A stretch of 64,000 bases of DNA from Pacificoceanicola onchidii (lineage in GTDB: Bacteria > Pseudomonadota > Alphaproteobacteria > Rhodobacterales > Rhodobacteraceae), in contig NZ_SRXY01000001.1 of the NCBI RefSeq assembly GCF_004804335.1, positions 186,001 through 250,000 of the forward strand. The letters are read 5' to 3'. How positions within the stretch are numbered: the stretch's first letter is position 1; every line of letters starts with the position of its first letter. Below are positions 1-8,171 of this stretch, piece after piece. The position numbers and the translations under genes were made by a program. The notes beneath the pieces were generated by a model. The model was not told where the DNA came from, ran no database searches, and saw only the letters and a program-made list of their open reading frames with translations.

Positions 1-74
1 TCATCCCAGGTCGTTGTTCCATAGGTGTCTTCGACGAACACCTGAAACGTTTTCAAGATCAGACCATGAATCAT
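1..74 (-). CDS. Heme NO-binding (H-NOX-like) domain protein, N-terminal fragment
   Basis: Only the first 24 codons are inside the window. Read on the minus strand from an ATG at 74, the fragment begins MIHGLILKTFQVFVED and continues with TYG and a Trp-Asp pair. This fits the start of HNOB/H-NOX heme domains, which open with a short hydrophobic strand after M-x-G and then a helix ending in a Y-G..W element. Such proteins bind heme and sense NO or O2, often signalling to cyclic-di-GMP enzymes. The heme-ligand histidine lies outside the window, so the call rests on the N-terminus alone. It follows the NUDIX gene on the same strand after a gap of about 100 bases. Confidence 0.6.
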   Translation of the reverse strand, partial: MIHGLILKTFQVFVEDTYGTTTWD

Positions 75-177
75 GTCGGCACAAACCCCATCGGTTGGTG
101 CCCTTTTTGACCTACGGACTCTTAATGGACGTGTAACAGAGACAATTGCGCCGATTTTTCACGGCCAAAAACCGCCT

Positions 178-900
178 TCAATCGGTCAGCGGACCACCCC
201 GCAACCGCAAAAACAGGCTTTCTTCGTCGTCATTTCGGAAAAAAGGCACCGACGCGGGCGGTCCAGGTTCGTGCAGCCGTGCCGTGACCTCTGCGAGAAC
301 GACCTCCGTGATGAACGGCAGATCGAATCCCCGAACCTCGTCCAGCGGTATCCACTGCAAATGGGACAACTCATCCTCGGCCGCTGCGAAATCGTCCGGA
401 TCGGACTGCAGAGCCTCCGCATCCACGAGGAAAAACCGCGCATCGAAGCGGCGCGGACGACCCGGCGGGGTGATCGCGCGAAACACGAACTGCAGCGAAT
501 CCGCCGCTGGTCTGTACCCGTTGCCGGCAAAGGCCAGCCAATCGCTTGGGATATCCGAAGGCCAGGGCGCCGGAGCGCCGAGGATTTGGCCGGTCTCTTC
601 CCAAAGCTCGCGCACAGCCGCCACAGCCAGTGAGTTGGCGATGCCAAGCGGTGCGTCTTCATCAAGGCGATCCGAACAGAGGGAGGGCAGAGGGCGGGCA
701 AGTTCCACGTGCCCATCAGCCGCGTCAACCGCGCCCCCCGGAAACACGAACTTGTTCGGCATGAACGCGGCTTTTGCACCGCGCTGCCCCATCAGAACGC
801 TGGGACGCGCGCCCCGGTCGCGCACCACGATTACTGTGGCCGCGTCCCGGATCGCCGTTTTGTCAACCGGCGCGGCGGCTGCGTTGTTTGCTTCGCTCAT
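178..900 (-). CDS. NUDIX hydrolase
   Basis: The 240-residue protein belongs to the NUDIX superfamily, which hydrolyses nucleoside diphosphates linked to another moiety. A Nudix-type helix is visible as AVRELWEETGQ, with the preceding FPGGAVD loop. The insertion between the GG and the RE-EETG helix is longer than the canonical Nudix box, as in the larger CoA-pyrophosphatase-like or uncharacterised branch. No signal peptide is seen, so it should be cytoplasmic. The ATG at 900 has an AGAGGG ribosome site just upstream. It lies 15 bases after the DUF983 gene, so the two are probably co-transcribed. The substrate cannot be read from the sequence. Confidence 0.85.
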   Translation of the reverse strand: MSEANNAAAAPVDKTAIRDAATVIVVRDRGARPSVLMGQRGAKAAFMPNKFVFPGGAVDAADGHVELARPLPSLCSDRLDEDAPLGIANSLAVAAVRELWEETGQILGAPAPWPSDIPSDWLAFAGNGYRPAADSLQFVFRAITPPGRPRRFDARFFLVDAEALQSDPDDFAAAEDELSHLQWIPLDEVRGFDLPFITEVVLAEVTARLHEPGPPASVPFFRNDDEESLFLRLRGGPLTD

Positions 901-915
901 GAACCCTCTGCTGCA

Positions 916-1305
916 CTACGAAGAGGGACCCGGAAATCCGTGCATGCCGCGGACCCACTGGAAGGCCACGATCGCCCCTTTCAACCGAGGCAGAAGATAG
1001 AGCGACAGAGCGACAGAGCCAACTGCAAAGATCGTAAAGAGAATGAGCGGCTCCGGGCGGTACATCTCGAAGACGACCAGCAAGAGCGGTGCCATCACGT
1101 GACCGACAATCATGATCGCAAGATAAGCCGGTCCGTCGTCAGCCCGGTGGTGATGCAGGTCTTCACGGCAGACCGGGCAATGGTCCCTCACGGTCAGGTA
1201 GCCCGTCATCATCGGACCGGTGCCGCATTGCGGGCAACGCCGCCGCCAGCCGCGCCAGATGGTCGGCCAGAATGGTGTTTCTTCGATGTCGGTCATATCG
1301 CTCAT
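916..1305 (-). CDS. DUF983 family membrane protein with zinc-ribbon
   Basis: This 129-residue protein has an N-terminal treble-clef or zinc-ribbon pattern, CPQC near residue 24 and CPVC about 20 residues later. Two hydrophobic segments follow (AIMIVGHVMAPLLLVVF and ILFTIFAVGSVALSLYLL), so it is probably anchored in the inner membrane with the Cys-rich domain in the cytoplasm. This architecture matches DUF983, a small family common in alphaproteobacteria with no established function. It is the first gene of the DUF983-NUDIX pair and is transcribed divergently from the EF-hand gene. Confidence 0.85.
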   Translation of the reverse strand: MSDMTDIEETPFWPTIWRGWRRRCPQCGTGPMMTGYLTVRDHCPVCREDLHHHRADDGPAYLAIMIVGHVMAPLLLVVFEMYRPEPLILFTIFAVGSVALSLYLLPRLKGAIVAFQWVRGMHGFPGPSS

Positions 1306-1534
1306 GTCTCTTCGGTCCTTCGCGCAACAGAGTTCGGACGATGGCCAATGTGAGCGCTAAAAAGAAGTGCCCAAAGTGTCCTTGCGTCGGGATGTCGCAA
1401 AGGCTCTGACGCGGCCGTCAAAAAAAGATTCGAAATCTGCGACGGAACCTCTGGGCCACCCCGTTGAAGACTGCAGAGACGCCCCGAAGAGGGGCTGATC
1501 ACAAACCGCAAAGATGCGAGCAGGAAGGAACCTG

Positions 1535-2104
1535 ATGATGACGAAATATGCAACTCTGATGACGGGCGCGCTGGTGCTGATCATGGGCACCGCTGGCATG
1601 GCTTCCGCCAAGGGCGGCCCGGACCGCGAAGGGCGCGGCCAGATGATGGAGCAGTGGTTCTCCGAAGTGGATGCCAACGGCGACGGCAAGGTCACGGAAG
1701 ACGAGATCACCGCTTTCAAACTCGCTCGCTTCCAGGAGGCGGACACAGACGGTGACGGCTTCCTCTCCGCCGAGGAAATGGCCGCCTATGGCGACAAGAT
1801 GCGCGAAGAGCGCAAGGCCAAGCGCAGTGCCGCTCGTGCCGAGCGCATGATCGAGCGGATCGATTCCGACGACGATGGCAAGATCAGCGCCGAAGAAGCG
1901 GCGGCCATGGGCCCGGGCAGCGACAAGATGCTGGCGCGGCTGGACGCGGATGACGACGGCGCGGTCAGCCTTGAAGAGCTGCAGGAAATGCGCGGCAAGA
2001 TGAAGCGCCGCTTTGGCGGCGGCGATCATGGCGGCTGGGGCAAAGGCGACCGTGGCGAGCGCGGCGGCATGCGCGGTGACCGCATGCCGTGGTGGATGCA
2101 GTAA
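1535..2104 (+). CDS. Exported EF-hand calcium-binding protein
   Basis: The protein has 189 residues. A longer reading could begin at an ATG at 1514, but the AGGAAGG ribosome site lies inside that extension, so the ATG at 1535 is preferred. It begins with a cleavable signal peptide (KYATLMTGALVLIMGTAGMASA). Four EF-hand-type loops follow: DANGDGKVTEDE, DTDGDGFLSAEE, DSDDDGKISAEE and DADDDGAVSLEE. Each has Asp/Asn at the calcium-ligand positions and Glu at position 12. The tail is rich in Gly, Arg and Trp. It is likely a periplasmic or secreted calcium sensor or buffer. It sits just before an ECF sigma operon on the same strand, separated by a structured spacer. Confidence 0.85.
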   Translation: MMTKYATLMTGALVLIMGTAGMASAKGGPDREGRGQMMEQWFSEVDANGDGKVTEDEITAFKLARFQEADTDGDGFLSAEEMAAYGDKMREERKAKRSAARAERMIERIDSDDDGKISAEEAAAMGPGSDKMLARLDADDDGAVSLEELQEMRGKMKRRFGGGDHGGWGKGDRGERGGMRGDRMPWWMQ

Positions 2105-2113
2105 GCACCCTCC

Positions 2114-2184
2114 GGACCGGGCTTTGCCCTGCCAGACTGGCGCGACGTGTCCCTTCAGCGCCAGTCACGGTCAGAGCCCGGTCC
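2114..2184 (+). promoter_or_regulatory. Nested inverted repeats between EF-hand gene and sigma factor gene
   Basis: An outer 10-base inverted repeat (GGACCGGGCT at 2114-2123 with AGCCCGGTCC at 2175-2184) encloses an inner 7-base one (ACTGGCG at 2136-2142 with CGCCAGT at 2159-2165). The RNA could fold into a two-tier stem. There is no U-run, so it is not a clear intrinsic terminator. It could attenuate or separate expression of the EF-hand gene from the sigma operon. Confidence 0.4.
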
Positions 2185-2230
2185 AATGGACGCGCTTGCG
2201 CCGCGCCTTCGGGCGCGGTAGCGCGGTGGA

Positions 2231-2836
2231 ATGGAGCCGATGCCTTTTGATGCCATGAGCGATAAAAGCGACGACGATCTGCTTGCGGCCTATGCTTCGG
2301 GCGACGCTGCGGCGGCGCGCGCGCTGACTGCGCGGCTCGGGCCTAGGGTTTTTGCCCATGCCATGCGCATGCTTGGCAACCGGGCAGAAGCCGAGGATGT
2401 GGCGCAGGACGCATTGCTAAAGCTCTGGCGGATCGCACCCGATTGGCGGGAAGGCGAAGCCAAGGTCACGACGTGGCTCTACCGTGTCACCGCGAACCTG
2501 TGCATCGACCGGATGCGAAAGGCCCGCAGCGGACCGGCTTTGGATGCCATTCCCGAGCCTGTGGATACCGCGCCTTCTGCCGCCGCCGGGCTGCAGGCGC
2601 AGGCCCGCGCCGAGGCGTTGCAGGACGCATTGAACCAACTGCCGGAACGGCAACGACAGGCGGTCATCCTGCGCCATATAGAAGGGTTGGCCAACCCGGA
2701 GATCGCGCAGATCATGGACATCGGCCCGCGCGCGGTGGAAAGTCTCACCGCCCGGGGCAAAAGAATGCTGGAGGCGCTGCTCTCGGGACGGCGCGACGAA
2801 TTGGGGTTTGAGGACGATGACGAAGCGCAAGGATGA
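2231..2836 (+). CDS. ECF-type RNA polymerase sigma factor
   Basis: A 201-residue group 4 sigma factor. Region 2 is visible as AEDVAQDALLKLWR followed by TTWLYRVTANLCIDRMRK, the usual core-binding and -10-reading segment. Region 4 is LPERQRQAVILRHIEGLANP with the helix-turn-helix around EIAQIMDIGPRAVES. Upstream of position 2231 the ribosome site is too close, and a second ATG at 2240 follows a TGGAG at better spacing, so the true start may be 2240. The next gene overlaps its end by 20 bases and encodes a small protein with one membrane segment, a typical anti-sigma partner. Confidence 0.9.
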   Translation: MEPMPFDAMSDKSDDDLLAAYASGDAAAARALTARLGPRVFAHAMRMLGNRAEAEDVAQDALLKLWRIAPDWREGEAKVTTWLYRVTANLCIDRMRKARSGPALDAIPEPVDTAPSAAAGLQAQARAEALQDALNQLPERQRQAVILRHIEGLANPEIAQIMDIGPRAVESLTARGKRMLEALLSGRRDELGFEDDDEAQG

Positions 2837-3188
2837 CGATCTGTGGACCGGAGCAACCGGCGGTCTCGAAGACTTCTTCGATGCGGCCCGGGCTGAAGCC
2901 CCCCTGCCCTCCGGCGATTTCATGGCCCGGATCGAGGCGCAGGCACTTGCAGCCCAGCCCGCCCCGACTGCCCCGAAATCGGCGCCGGGTCTGTTGCGAC
3001 AGGTGCTTGAAACGATCGGCGGCTGGCCCGGCATGGCAGGGCTTGCCACCGCCTGCGCCGTTGGGGTCTGGATGGGCGTCAGCCCGCCTGCGAGCATCAG
3101 CCCCTACATTGGAACCGATGCGGCGGAAATCGACAGCTTTGGTGTCGATCCGCTCTCCGGGTTTGAACTTGCGTTGATGGAAGGCTGA
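2817..3188 (+). CDS. Small membrane protein, putative anti-sigma partner
   Basis: A 123-residue protein not recognised by family. The start is taken as the ATG at 2817, after a GAGG, rather than the TTG at 2808. The N-terminal half is soluble and acidic (LEDFFDAARAEAPLPSGDFM), and one probable transmembrane segment lies near residues 70-85 (GMAGLATACAVGVWMGV). The order of short cytoplasmic domain, one membrane span and short tail, with overlap of an ECF sigma gene, is what anti-sigma factors look like. There is no zinc-binding HxxxCxxC motif, so it would not be a ZAS-type anti-sigma factor. The function is inferred from position only. Confidence 0.65.
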   Translation: MTKRKDDDLWTGATGGLEDFFDAARAEAPLPSGDFMARIEAQALAAQPAPTAPKSAPGLLRQVLETIGGWPGMAGLATACAVGVWMGVSPPASISPYIGTDAAEIDSFGVDPLSGFELALMEG

Positions 3189-3191
3189 GAC

Positions 3192-3722
3192 ATGGCAGAC
3201 GATCCCAAACCCTCCGCACCGACGTCCTCCAACCGAATGAAGCCTGCTCTGCGTGTTCTGCTCTTTGCCTCGCTGGCTCTCAACCTTGTTGTGGCAGGGT
3301 TGGCCGCAGGGGTCATGCTGCGTGACGGCCCCGGCCACCCGCCGAAACGCGGTGGCGCGGACTACGTGATCCCGTACACGCGGGCCTTTGATGACGCGCA
3401 GCGCAAAGCAGTCTGGCGCTCCCTCAGACGCGATTTTGCAGAACGCCGCAAAGACGAAGATGCCGGCAAGGGTGTCATTGCCGGCTATCAGGACGCGCTT
3501 GCGGTCCTGACCACGGAACCCTTTGATGAAGCGGCCATGATGGCAGTGCTGGAACAGCAGACCGCCCGCGCGTCCGAGCGGCAAGCGACCGGGCAGCGTG
3601 TGCTCACCGAACAGCTCAAGGCCCTGTCTGCAAAGGAACGCGCGGCCTATGCCAAGCGTCTGGCACGCGAGATTGAAAAGCTCGAAGAACGGCGCGACCG
3701 TTGGCGCTCAGATCGGCGCTGA
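3192..3722 (+). CDS. Periplasmic heavy-metal sensor-like protein (CpxP/Spy/HMR type)
   Basis: The 176-residue protein has one N-terminal membrane anchor (ALRVLLFASLALNLVVAGLAAGVML) and a long, highly charged helical domain rich in Arg, Lys, Glu and Gln. This fits the heavy-metal-resistance/periplasmic sensor group related to CnrX, ZraP and Spy. Members sit in the periplasm and signal metal or envelope stress, often to an ECF sigma through a membrane anti-sigma factor. It starts 3 bases after the putative anti-sigma gene and ends the operon before a strong terminator, consistent with a sigma/anti-sigma/sensor set. The stimulus is unknown, and no obvious metal-binding cluster beyond scattered His and Glu is seen. 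Confidence 0.75.
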   Translation: MADDPKPSAPTSSNRMKPALRVLLFASLALNLVVAGLAAGVMLRDGPGHPPKRGGADYVIPYTRAFDDAQRKAVWRSLRRDFAERRKDEDAGKGVIAGYQDALAVLTTEPFDEAAMMAVLEQQTARASERQATGQRVLTEQLKALSAKERAAYAKRLAREIEKLEERRDRWRSDRR

Positions 3723-3753
3723 GGCAGGCAAGGCACCGAGCAGCTTCACCAAA

Positions 3754-3791
3754 AAAAGAGCGACCGCCCAAAACTGGGCGGTCGCTCTTTT
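3754..3791 (+). terminator. Strong bidirectional intrinsic terminator
   Basis: A perfect 17-base-pair stem (left arm 3754-3770, right arm 3775-3791, loop AAAC) has A-runs on the left and T-runs on the right. It therefore works as a rho-independent terminator for the sigma operon on the plus strand and for the convergent PleD-like gene on the minus strand. Confidence 0.9.
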
Positions 3792-3814
3792 CTGTGACGC
3801 GCTACAAGCCGCTA

Positions 3815-5314
3815 TCAACCGCCAGCTTTGGAATCGCGCGGTTCCGGCCAGCGGGACGGAATAACCCGACCAGGCCGACCGCCGCTCTGATAAGGCTCTG
3901 GGAATGACTTCGTCACGGACTTCTGCTCACGGACCGGAAAGGCGGTGACCGTATCCGCCATCACCAGCGTGTTGCGCCCCTTGTTCTTGGCCGCATAGAG
4001 CGCGCGATCCGCCCCTTCGATCAGTTCCGTGGGATCTTCCATGCGCCCGGAGTGTCCCACCGCGACGCCAATGCTCAACGTTACCGTAACCGCGCTGTCG
4101 GGGCCGAGGCGCACAGGCCGGTCCGCCATCAACCGGCACAGGCGCTCAGCAGTGCGCTGAGCCTGTTCCCGCGTGGTGTCCGGCATCGCAACAAGGAATT
4201 CCTCGCCGCCGTAGCGCGCCACCAGGTCCGCGGCGCGCAGGTTGTCGACAAGACGTTTCGAAACCTCCTGCAGCACTGCATCACCCGCGCTGTGCCCGTA
4301 GGTATCATTGACAGATTTGAAGTGATCCAGATCGAGCAGCAAAAGCGCATAGTCGCGCCCCTGCGTCGCCCCCCGCTCCGCCAGCCGGTGCAGATGAGGC
4401 AGAGCGTAGCGGCGATTGTACAGCCCGGTCAGCGGATCGCACACCGCCGCGCGCAGGCCATCCTGCATGTTCGCCCGAAGCCGATCATTGATCCGCTTGC
4501 GTGCGATCTGCTTTTTCAGCCGCAGGGCCAGTTCTTCGGGATCGGGGCCGGAGGCAAGCAGATCGTTGGCCCCCATGTCGAGCGCCGCAGCCGCCTCCTT
4601 GCGCTGATCAGGCTGCGCCACGTAGATCAGGGACGAGTGCCGGATCGTGCGGTCCGAACGGATTTGCGGCAGGATCTTCAGACCCCCGCCTTCTGCCGTT
4701 TCGCCCTCGATGATCACAAAGACATCCGGCACCGCGCCGGTGATCTTCTGGGCCTCGTCCGCGGGGCTGATCTCGATCTTGTCGCTGAGACGACGGCCCA
4801 GTTCGGCCTGCAACGTCTGAACCGAAGACGCGCGGCCCGTGGTGATCAGCCGGACAAGGGCCGGCGTTTCAAAGTCAGAGGCCTGCTCCGCCAGCCCAAG
4901 CGCGCGGCGCGTGTCGTCGCGCAGCTGCAACTCTGCTTCCGCATCGCGGGCGCGCAGCAAGGAACGCAGGCGCGCCAGCATGACCAACTCGTCAAGCGGC
5001 TTGGACAAAACGTCATCCGCCCCCGCCGCCAGCGACACCAGGCGTTCGTTGATGTCATCTTCTTCATGCATCAAAACGACCGGCAGACGCGGGTCGCCCG
5101 CGATCGTGCGGATCTTCTCGATAAGGGAGCGTCCGGACATGTCTGGAAGGTTGGCAGCCGCGATAACGACATCTGGCCGTGCCTTTCGGAACAGTTTGAG
5201 CGCCGCGAGACCGCTGGCCGCCTGACTGACCTCGTAAAAGGCCGCCGACAGCTTGACCCGCAGGATAATACGGTTCGTGGGAACCGCATCCACTACCAGA
5301 ATACGTCCTGTCAT
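3815..5314 (-). CDS. PleD-like response regulator diguanylate cyclase with degenerate receiver
   Basis: A 499-residue protein starting at MTGRILVVD (ATG at 5314; the extra 13 upstream codons are not homologous). The order is REC, a second REC-like domain and GGDEF, as in Caulobacter PleD. The cyclase site is RYGGEEF and the allosteric inhibitory site RAAD sits just before it, so c-di-GMP synthesis with product inhibition is expected. In the first receiver the phosphoacceptor position is altered: PleD Asp53 (context LLDVMMP) corresponds to Ala53 here (IAAANLP), and one of the acidic pair near residue 10 is also Ala. The switch Lys in LSKP remains. The protein therefore probably cannot be controlled by classical aspartyl phosphorylation. 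It converges with the sigma operon. Confidence 0.9.
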   Translation of the reverse strand: MTGRILVVDAVPTNRIILRVKLSAAFYEVSQAASGLAALKLFRKARPDVVIAAANLPDMSGRSLIEKIRTIAGDPRLPVVLMHEEDDINERLVSLAAGADDVLSKPLDELVMLARLRSLLRARDAEAELQLRDDTRRALGLAEQASDFETPALVRLITTGRASSVQTLQAELGRRLSDKIEISPADEAQKITGAVPDVFVIIEGETAEGGGLKILPQIRSDRTIRHSSLIYVAQPDQRKEAAAALDMGANDLLASGPDPEELALRLKKQIARKRINDRLRANMQDGLRAAVCDPLTGLYNRRYALPHLHRLAERGATQGRDYALLLLDLDHFKSVNDTYGHSAGDAVLQEVSKRLVDNLRAADLVARYGGEEFLVAMPDTTREQAQRTAERLCRLMADRPVRLGPDSAVTVTLSIGVAVGHSGRMEDPTELIEGADRALYAAKNKGRNTLVMADTVTAFPVREQKSVTKSFPEPYQSGGRPGRVIPSRWPEPRDSKAGG

Positions 5315-5412
5315 ATATATCACCCTAGCATCGCGCCGTATGCGCTTGCACAATATCGCAGCTTCAGGTTTGCTCCCGATTGGTTAAGAAACCGTTTCGG
5401 AATCCTTTCTAA

Positions 5413-5697
5413 ATGACTCAAGAGCGCGAATCCGCCGAACTGCTGGGCTTGCGAGCCGCGGCGTGGCTGGCGGGCCAAGATGATCTTTTATCAGTGTTTT
5501 TAGGCTCCACCGGAGCAAGCATTGATGATTTTCGCACCAATCTCGAATCCCCGGAGTTCCAGGGAGCGGTGCTCGACTTTCTGTTAATGAATGATGAATG
5601 GGTCACCAGCTTCTGCAACGCAGAATCACTTCCCTACGACCGCCTGATGCGCGCTCGGGCGCTTTTGCCCGGCGGCGACCAAGTACACTGGACCTGA
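5413..5697 (+). CDS. DUF3572 family protein
   Basis: A 94-residue helical protein matching the alphaproteobacterial DUF3572 family. It is short and soluble, with the typical ALRAAAWLA-like start (here LLGLRAAAWLAGQDDLL), a central FLGSTGAS and the LLMNDEWV segment. No catalytic motif is known. It is divergent from the PleD-like gene, from which it is separated by about 100 bases, and is followed 4 bases later by a HAD phosphatase, so these two are probably translated from one mRNA. In related genomes DUF3572 genes often accompany pleD-type genes; this is context knowledge and gives no function. Confidence 0.85.
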   Translation: MTQERESAELLGLRAAAWLAGQDDLLSVFLGSTGASIDDFRTNLESPEFQGAVLDFLLMNDEWVTSFCNAESLPYDRLMRARALLPGGDQVHWT

Positions 5698-5701
5698 CCC
5701 C

Positions 5702-6412
5702 ATGCCGCCAGTTTCCGCGCTTCTGTTCGACAAGGATGGCACCCTGTTTCACTTTGGCGAGACATGGAACATATGGGCCATGAACGTCATTGACCATCTC
5801 TCCGGCGGCGATGCGGCGGTGCGGGCTGCGCTTGCCGATGCCGCGCTCTTCGATCTCTCGAACCGGAGCTTCGATCAGGCCAGCCCGATCATCGCAGGCA
5901 CCGCGCGGGAAGCGACCGCGTGCCTGCATCAGGCGATCCCGGACCGCGATCCTGATGCGCTGGAAGCCTTGCTCAACCAGATGGCGGCCGAAGCCCCCTT
6001 GGTGCCGGCCGTGCCGTTGCACCCGCTGCTCAGCGCCCTCAAAGGCCAAGGCTACGCCATTGGTTTGATGACCAATGACAGCGAACTGGCCGCGCATGCG
6101 CATCTTGAGGCCGAAGGGATCACGGCCCTGTTTGACTTCATTGCCGGTTTTGACAGTGGCTTTGGTGCAAAGCCCTCACCCGCTCCACTGCTGGCCTTCT
6201 CCGACGCCACGGGCCACGCGCCGGAAACCTGCGCCATGGTGGGGGACAGCACGCATGATCTGATCGCCGGGCGGGCGGCGGGGATGCAAACCGTGGGCGT
6301 GTTGACCGGCCCGGCACGCACCGAAACCCTCGCGCCATATGCGGATGTGGTGCTGCCCGATATTGGGCATCTCCAGGACTGGCTGGGCCTTCCATCATCC
6401 AAAAACGACTGA
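5702..6412 (+). CDS. HAD-superfamily hydrolase, phosphoglycolate phosphatase-like
   Basis: The 236-residue protein has all HAD motifs. Motif I is LLFDKDGTLF with the nucleophile and acid/base Asp pair, motif II is GLMTNDS, the motif III Lys lies in FGAKPSP, and motif IV is MVGDSTHDL. The helical cap between motif I and motif II puts it in subfamily I, with phosphoglycolate phosphatase (Gph) and related nucleotidases. It is cytoplasmic. Phosphoglycolate is a plausible substrate, but this group is promiscuous. It overlaps nothing and follows the DUF3572 gene by 4 bases. Confidence 0.85.
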   Translation: MPPVSALLFDKDGTLFHFGETWNIWAMNVIDHLSGGDAAVRAALADAALFDLSNRSFDQASPIIAGTAREATACLHQAIPDRDPDALEALLNQMAAEAPLVPAVPLHPLLSALKGQGYAIGLMTNDSELAAHAHLEAEGITALFDFIAGFDSGFGAKPSPAPLLAFSDATGHAPETCAMVGDSTHDLIAGRAAGMQTVGVLTGPARTETLAPYADVVLPDIGHLQDWLGLPSSKND

Positions 6413-6484
6413 TCTCGTCGTATTCCGGCATGTATCCCCGCGATACTGGTGGCCTCATGGGGCCGCAGAGCAAGGATACGCGCC

Positions 6485-8050
6485 ATGGAAGACACCCCTG
6501 CCCCCACCCGCAAACGCCGCAGCGGCGGTCGAGCCGGTCTTGCTTCGCGGCGTGGCACCGCCGCGATCGAGCAGATGCCGTGGCGTCTGCCACTGAACAT
6601 CGACCGCCCCACGGAGCCGCTCCCCGAAGAAGGCATGGCCCGTATGCACGATGCCACCATGCGCATTCTCGAAGAGATCGGGATCGAGTTCCTTCACCCG
6701 GACGCGGTCAAGATCCTGCGCGAGGCGGGCTGCACGGTAAACAGTGAGAACGTCCGCATGGACCGCGATCTGGTCATGCATTACGTGGGCCTCGCCCCGG
6801 ACCACTTCACGCTCACCCCCCGCAACCCGGACAAGACAATCACCATCGGCAAAGGGCATATTCTCTTTGGCAACGTATCTTCGCCGCCGAACTATTGGGA
6901 TCTTGAGATCGGTTCCAAGGTGTCGGGGAACCGGGAGCAATGCCGCAACCTTCTGAAGCTGACGCAATACTTCAACTGCATTCACTTCGCCGGCGGCTAT
7001 CCGGTGGAGCCGGTGGACATTCACGCCTCCGTCCGCCACCTCGACGTGCTCTATGACAAGCTGACACTGACCGACAAGGTGATGCACGCCTATTCGCTCG
7101 GGCCGGAGCGGGTCGAAGACGTCGTGGAGATGGTGCGCATCGCGGGCGGTCTGAGCCACGAAGAGTTCGAGGCTTCGCCGCGCATGTACACCAACATCAA
7201 CTCGACCTCCCCGCTCAAACACGACTGGCCGATGCTCGACGGCTGGATGCGGCTGGCGCGGCGGCGTCAGGGGCTTGTCGTCACCCCCTTCACGCTGGCG
7301 GGTGCCATGGCTCCGGTGACCATGGCAGGCGCTGTAGCGCAATCGCTGGCGGAGGGGCTCGCCGCCGTCGTACTGGCGCAGATCATCTCGCCGGGCGTGC
7401 CTTGCGTGATCGGCACCTTTACCTCGAACGTGGACATGAAATCCGGTGCCCCGGCCTTTGGCACGCCGGAATACATGCGCGCGACGCAAATGACCGGACA
7501 AATGGCCCGCTATTACAGGCTGCCCATGCGCTCCTCCGGCGTCTGCGCGGCCAACGTGCCGGACGGGCAAGCGATGTGGGAAACCGAGCATTCGCTTTGG
7601 GCCGCGATCCAATCCGGCACCAATATGGTCTACCACGCGGCAGGCTGGCTCGAAGGCGGGCTGATCGCCAGCCCGGAGAAATTCATCATGGACTGCGAAG
7701 TCCTGCAACAGATGCAACGCTACCTGGAGCCGGAGATCTGCGACACCTCGGACGACGGGCTGGCACTGGATGCAATCGAAGAGGTTGGTCCCAACGGGCA
7801 TTTCTTTGGCACACAGCACACGCAGGACCGTTACACCACAGCCTTCTATCAGCCATTCCTGTCGGACTGGAAAAACTACGAGGCCTGGGAAGTGGCGGGC
7901 GGCGTCTGGACGGCGGAACGGGCGCATACGATGTACAAACGCATCCTCGCCGATTTCGAAGAGCCTCCGATGGACGAAGGCATCCGCGAGGAGTTGCAGA
8001 GCTTTGTCGCCAAACGCAAGGAAGAGGGCGGCGCGCCGACCGACTTCTGA
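6485..8050 (+). CDS. MttB-family (non-pyrrolysine) methylamine:corrinoid methyltransferase
   Basis: A 521-residue member of the trimethylamine methyltransferase (MttB) superfamily. Its reading frame is continuous with no in-frame amber codon, so it belongs to the larger non-pyrrolysine branch that includes glycine betaine methyltransferase MtgB. The basic N-terminus (RKRRSGGRAGLASRRGT) is typical of proteobacterial members. The body shows the TIM-barrel segments GGLSHEEFEASPRMYTNINS and SGVCAANVPDGQAMWE. Such enzymes move a methyl group from a quaternary or tertiary amine to a cognate corrinoid protein; no corrinoid-protein gene is adjacent. The start follows a weak ribosome site at the ATG at 6485. 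A hairpin after the stop probably ends the transcript. The substrate is unproven; glycine betaine or a related compound fits the context. Confidence 0.85.
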   Translation: MEDTPAPTRKRRSGGRAGLASRRGTAAIEQMPWRLPLNIDRPTEPLPEEGMARMHDATMRILEEIGIEFLHPDAVKILREAGCTVNSENVRMDRDLVMHYVGLAPDHFTLTPRNPDKTITIGKGHILFGNVSSPPNYWDLEIGSKVSGNREQCRNLLKLTQYFNCIHFAGGYPVEPVDIHASVRHLDVLYDKLTLTDKVMHAYSLGPERVEDVVEMVRIAGGLSHEEFEASPRMYTNINSTSPLKHDWPMLDGWMRLARRRQGLVVTPFTLAGAMAPVTMAGAVAQSLAEGLAAVVLAQIISPGVPCVIGTFTSNVDMKSGAPAFGTPEYMRATQMTGQMARYYRLPMRSSGVCAANVPDGQAMWETEHSLWAAIQSGTNMVYHAAGWLEGGLIASPEKFIMDCEVLQQMQRYLEPEICDTSDDGLALDAIEEVGPNGHFFGTQHTQDRYTTAFYQPFLSDWKNYEAWEVAGGVWTAERAHTMYKRILADFEEPPMDEGIREELQSFVAKRKEEGGAPTDF

Positions 8051-8053
8051 GCG

Positions 8054-8079
8054 GGTAGCGGGGCACAGCCCCGCCCTAC
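8054..8079 (+). terminator. GC-rich hairpin after the first mttB-like gene
   Basis: A 7-base-pair perfect stem (GCGGGGC at 8058-8064, loop ACA, GCCCCGC at 8068-8074) is extended by GTAG/CTAC pairing around a small bulge. It begins a few bases after the mttB-like stop codon. It lacks a clear U-run, so it may be a mRNA-stabilising end or a repeat rather than an efficient intrinsic terminator. Confidence 0.45.
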
Positions 8080-8171
8080 GGGCCATTTCAATCGGGGACC
8101 GGGGCAGGCGCAATATGCGACCGGTCACAAAGCGACTTGCGCCCCGGTTTCGTTCCGAGCAACAAGGACTC

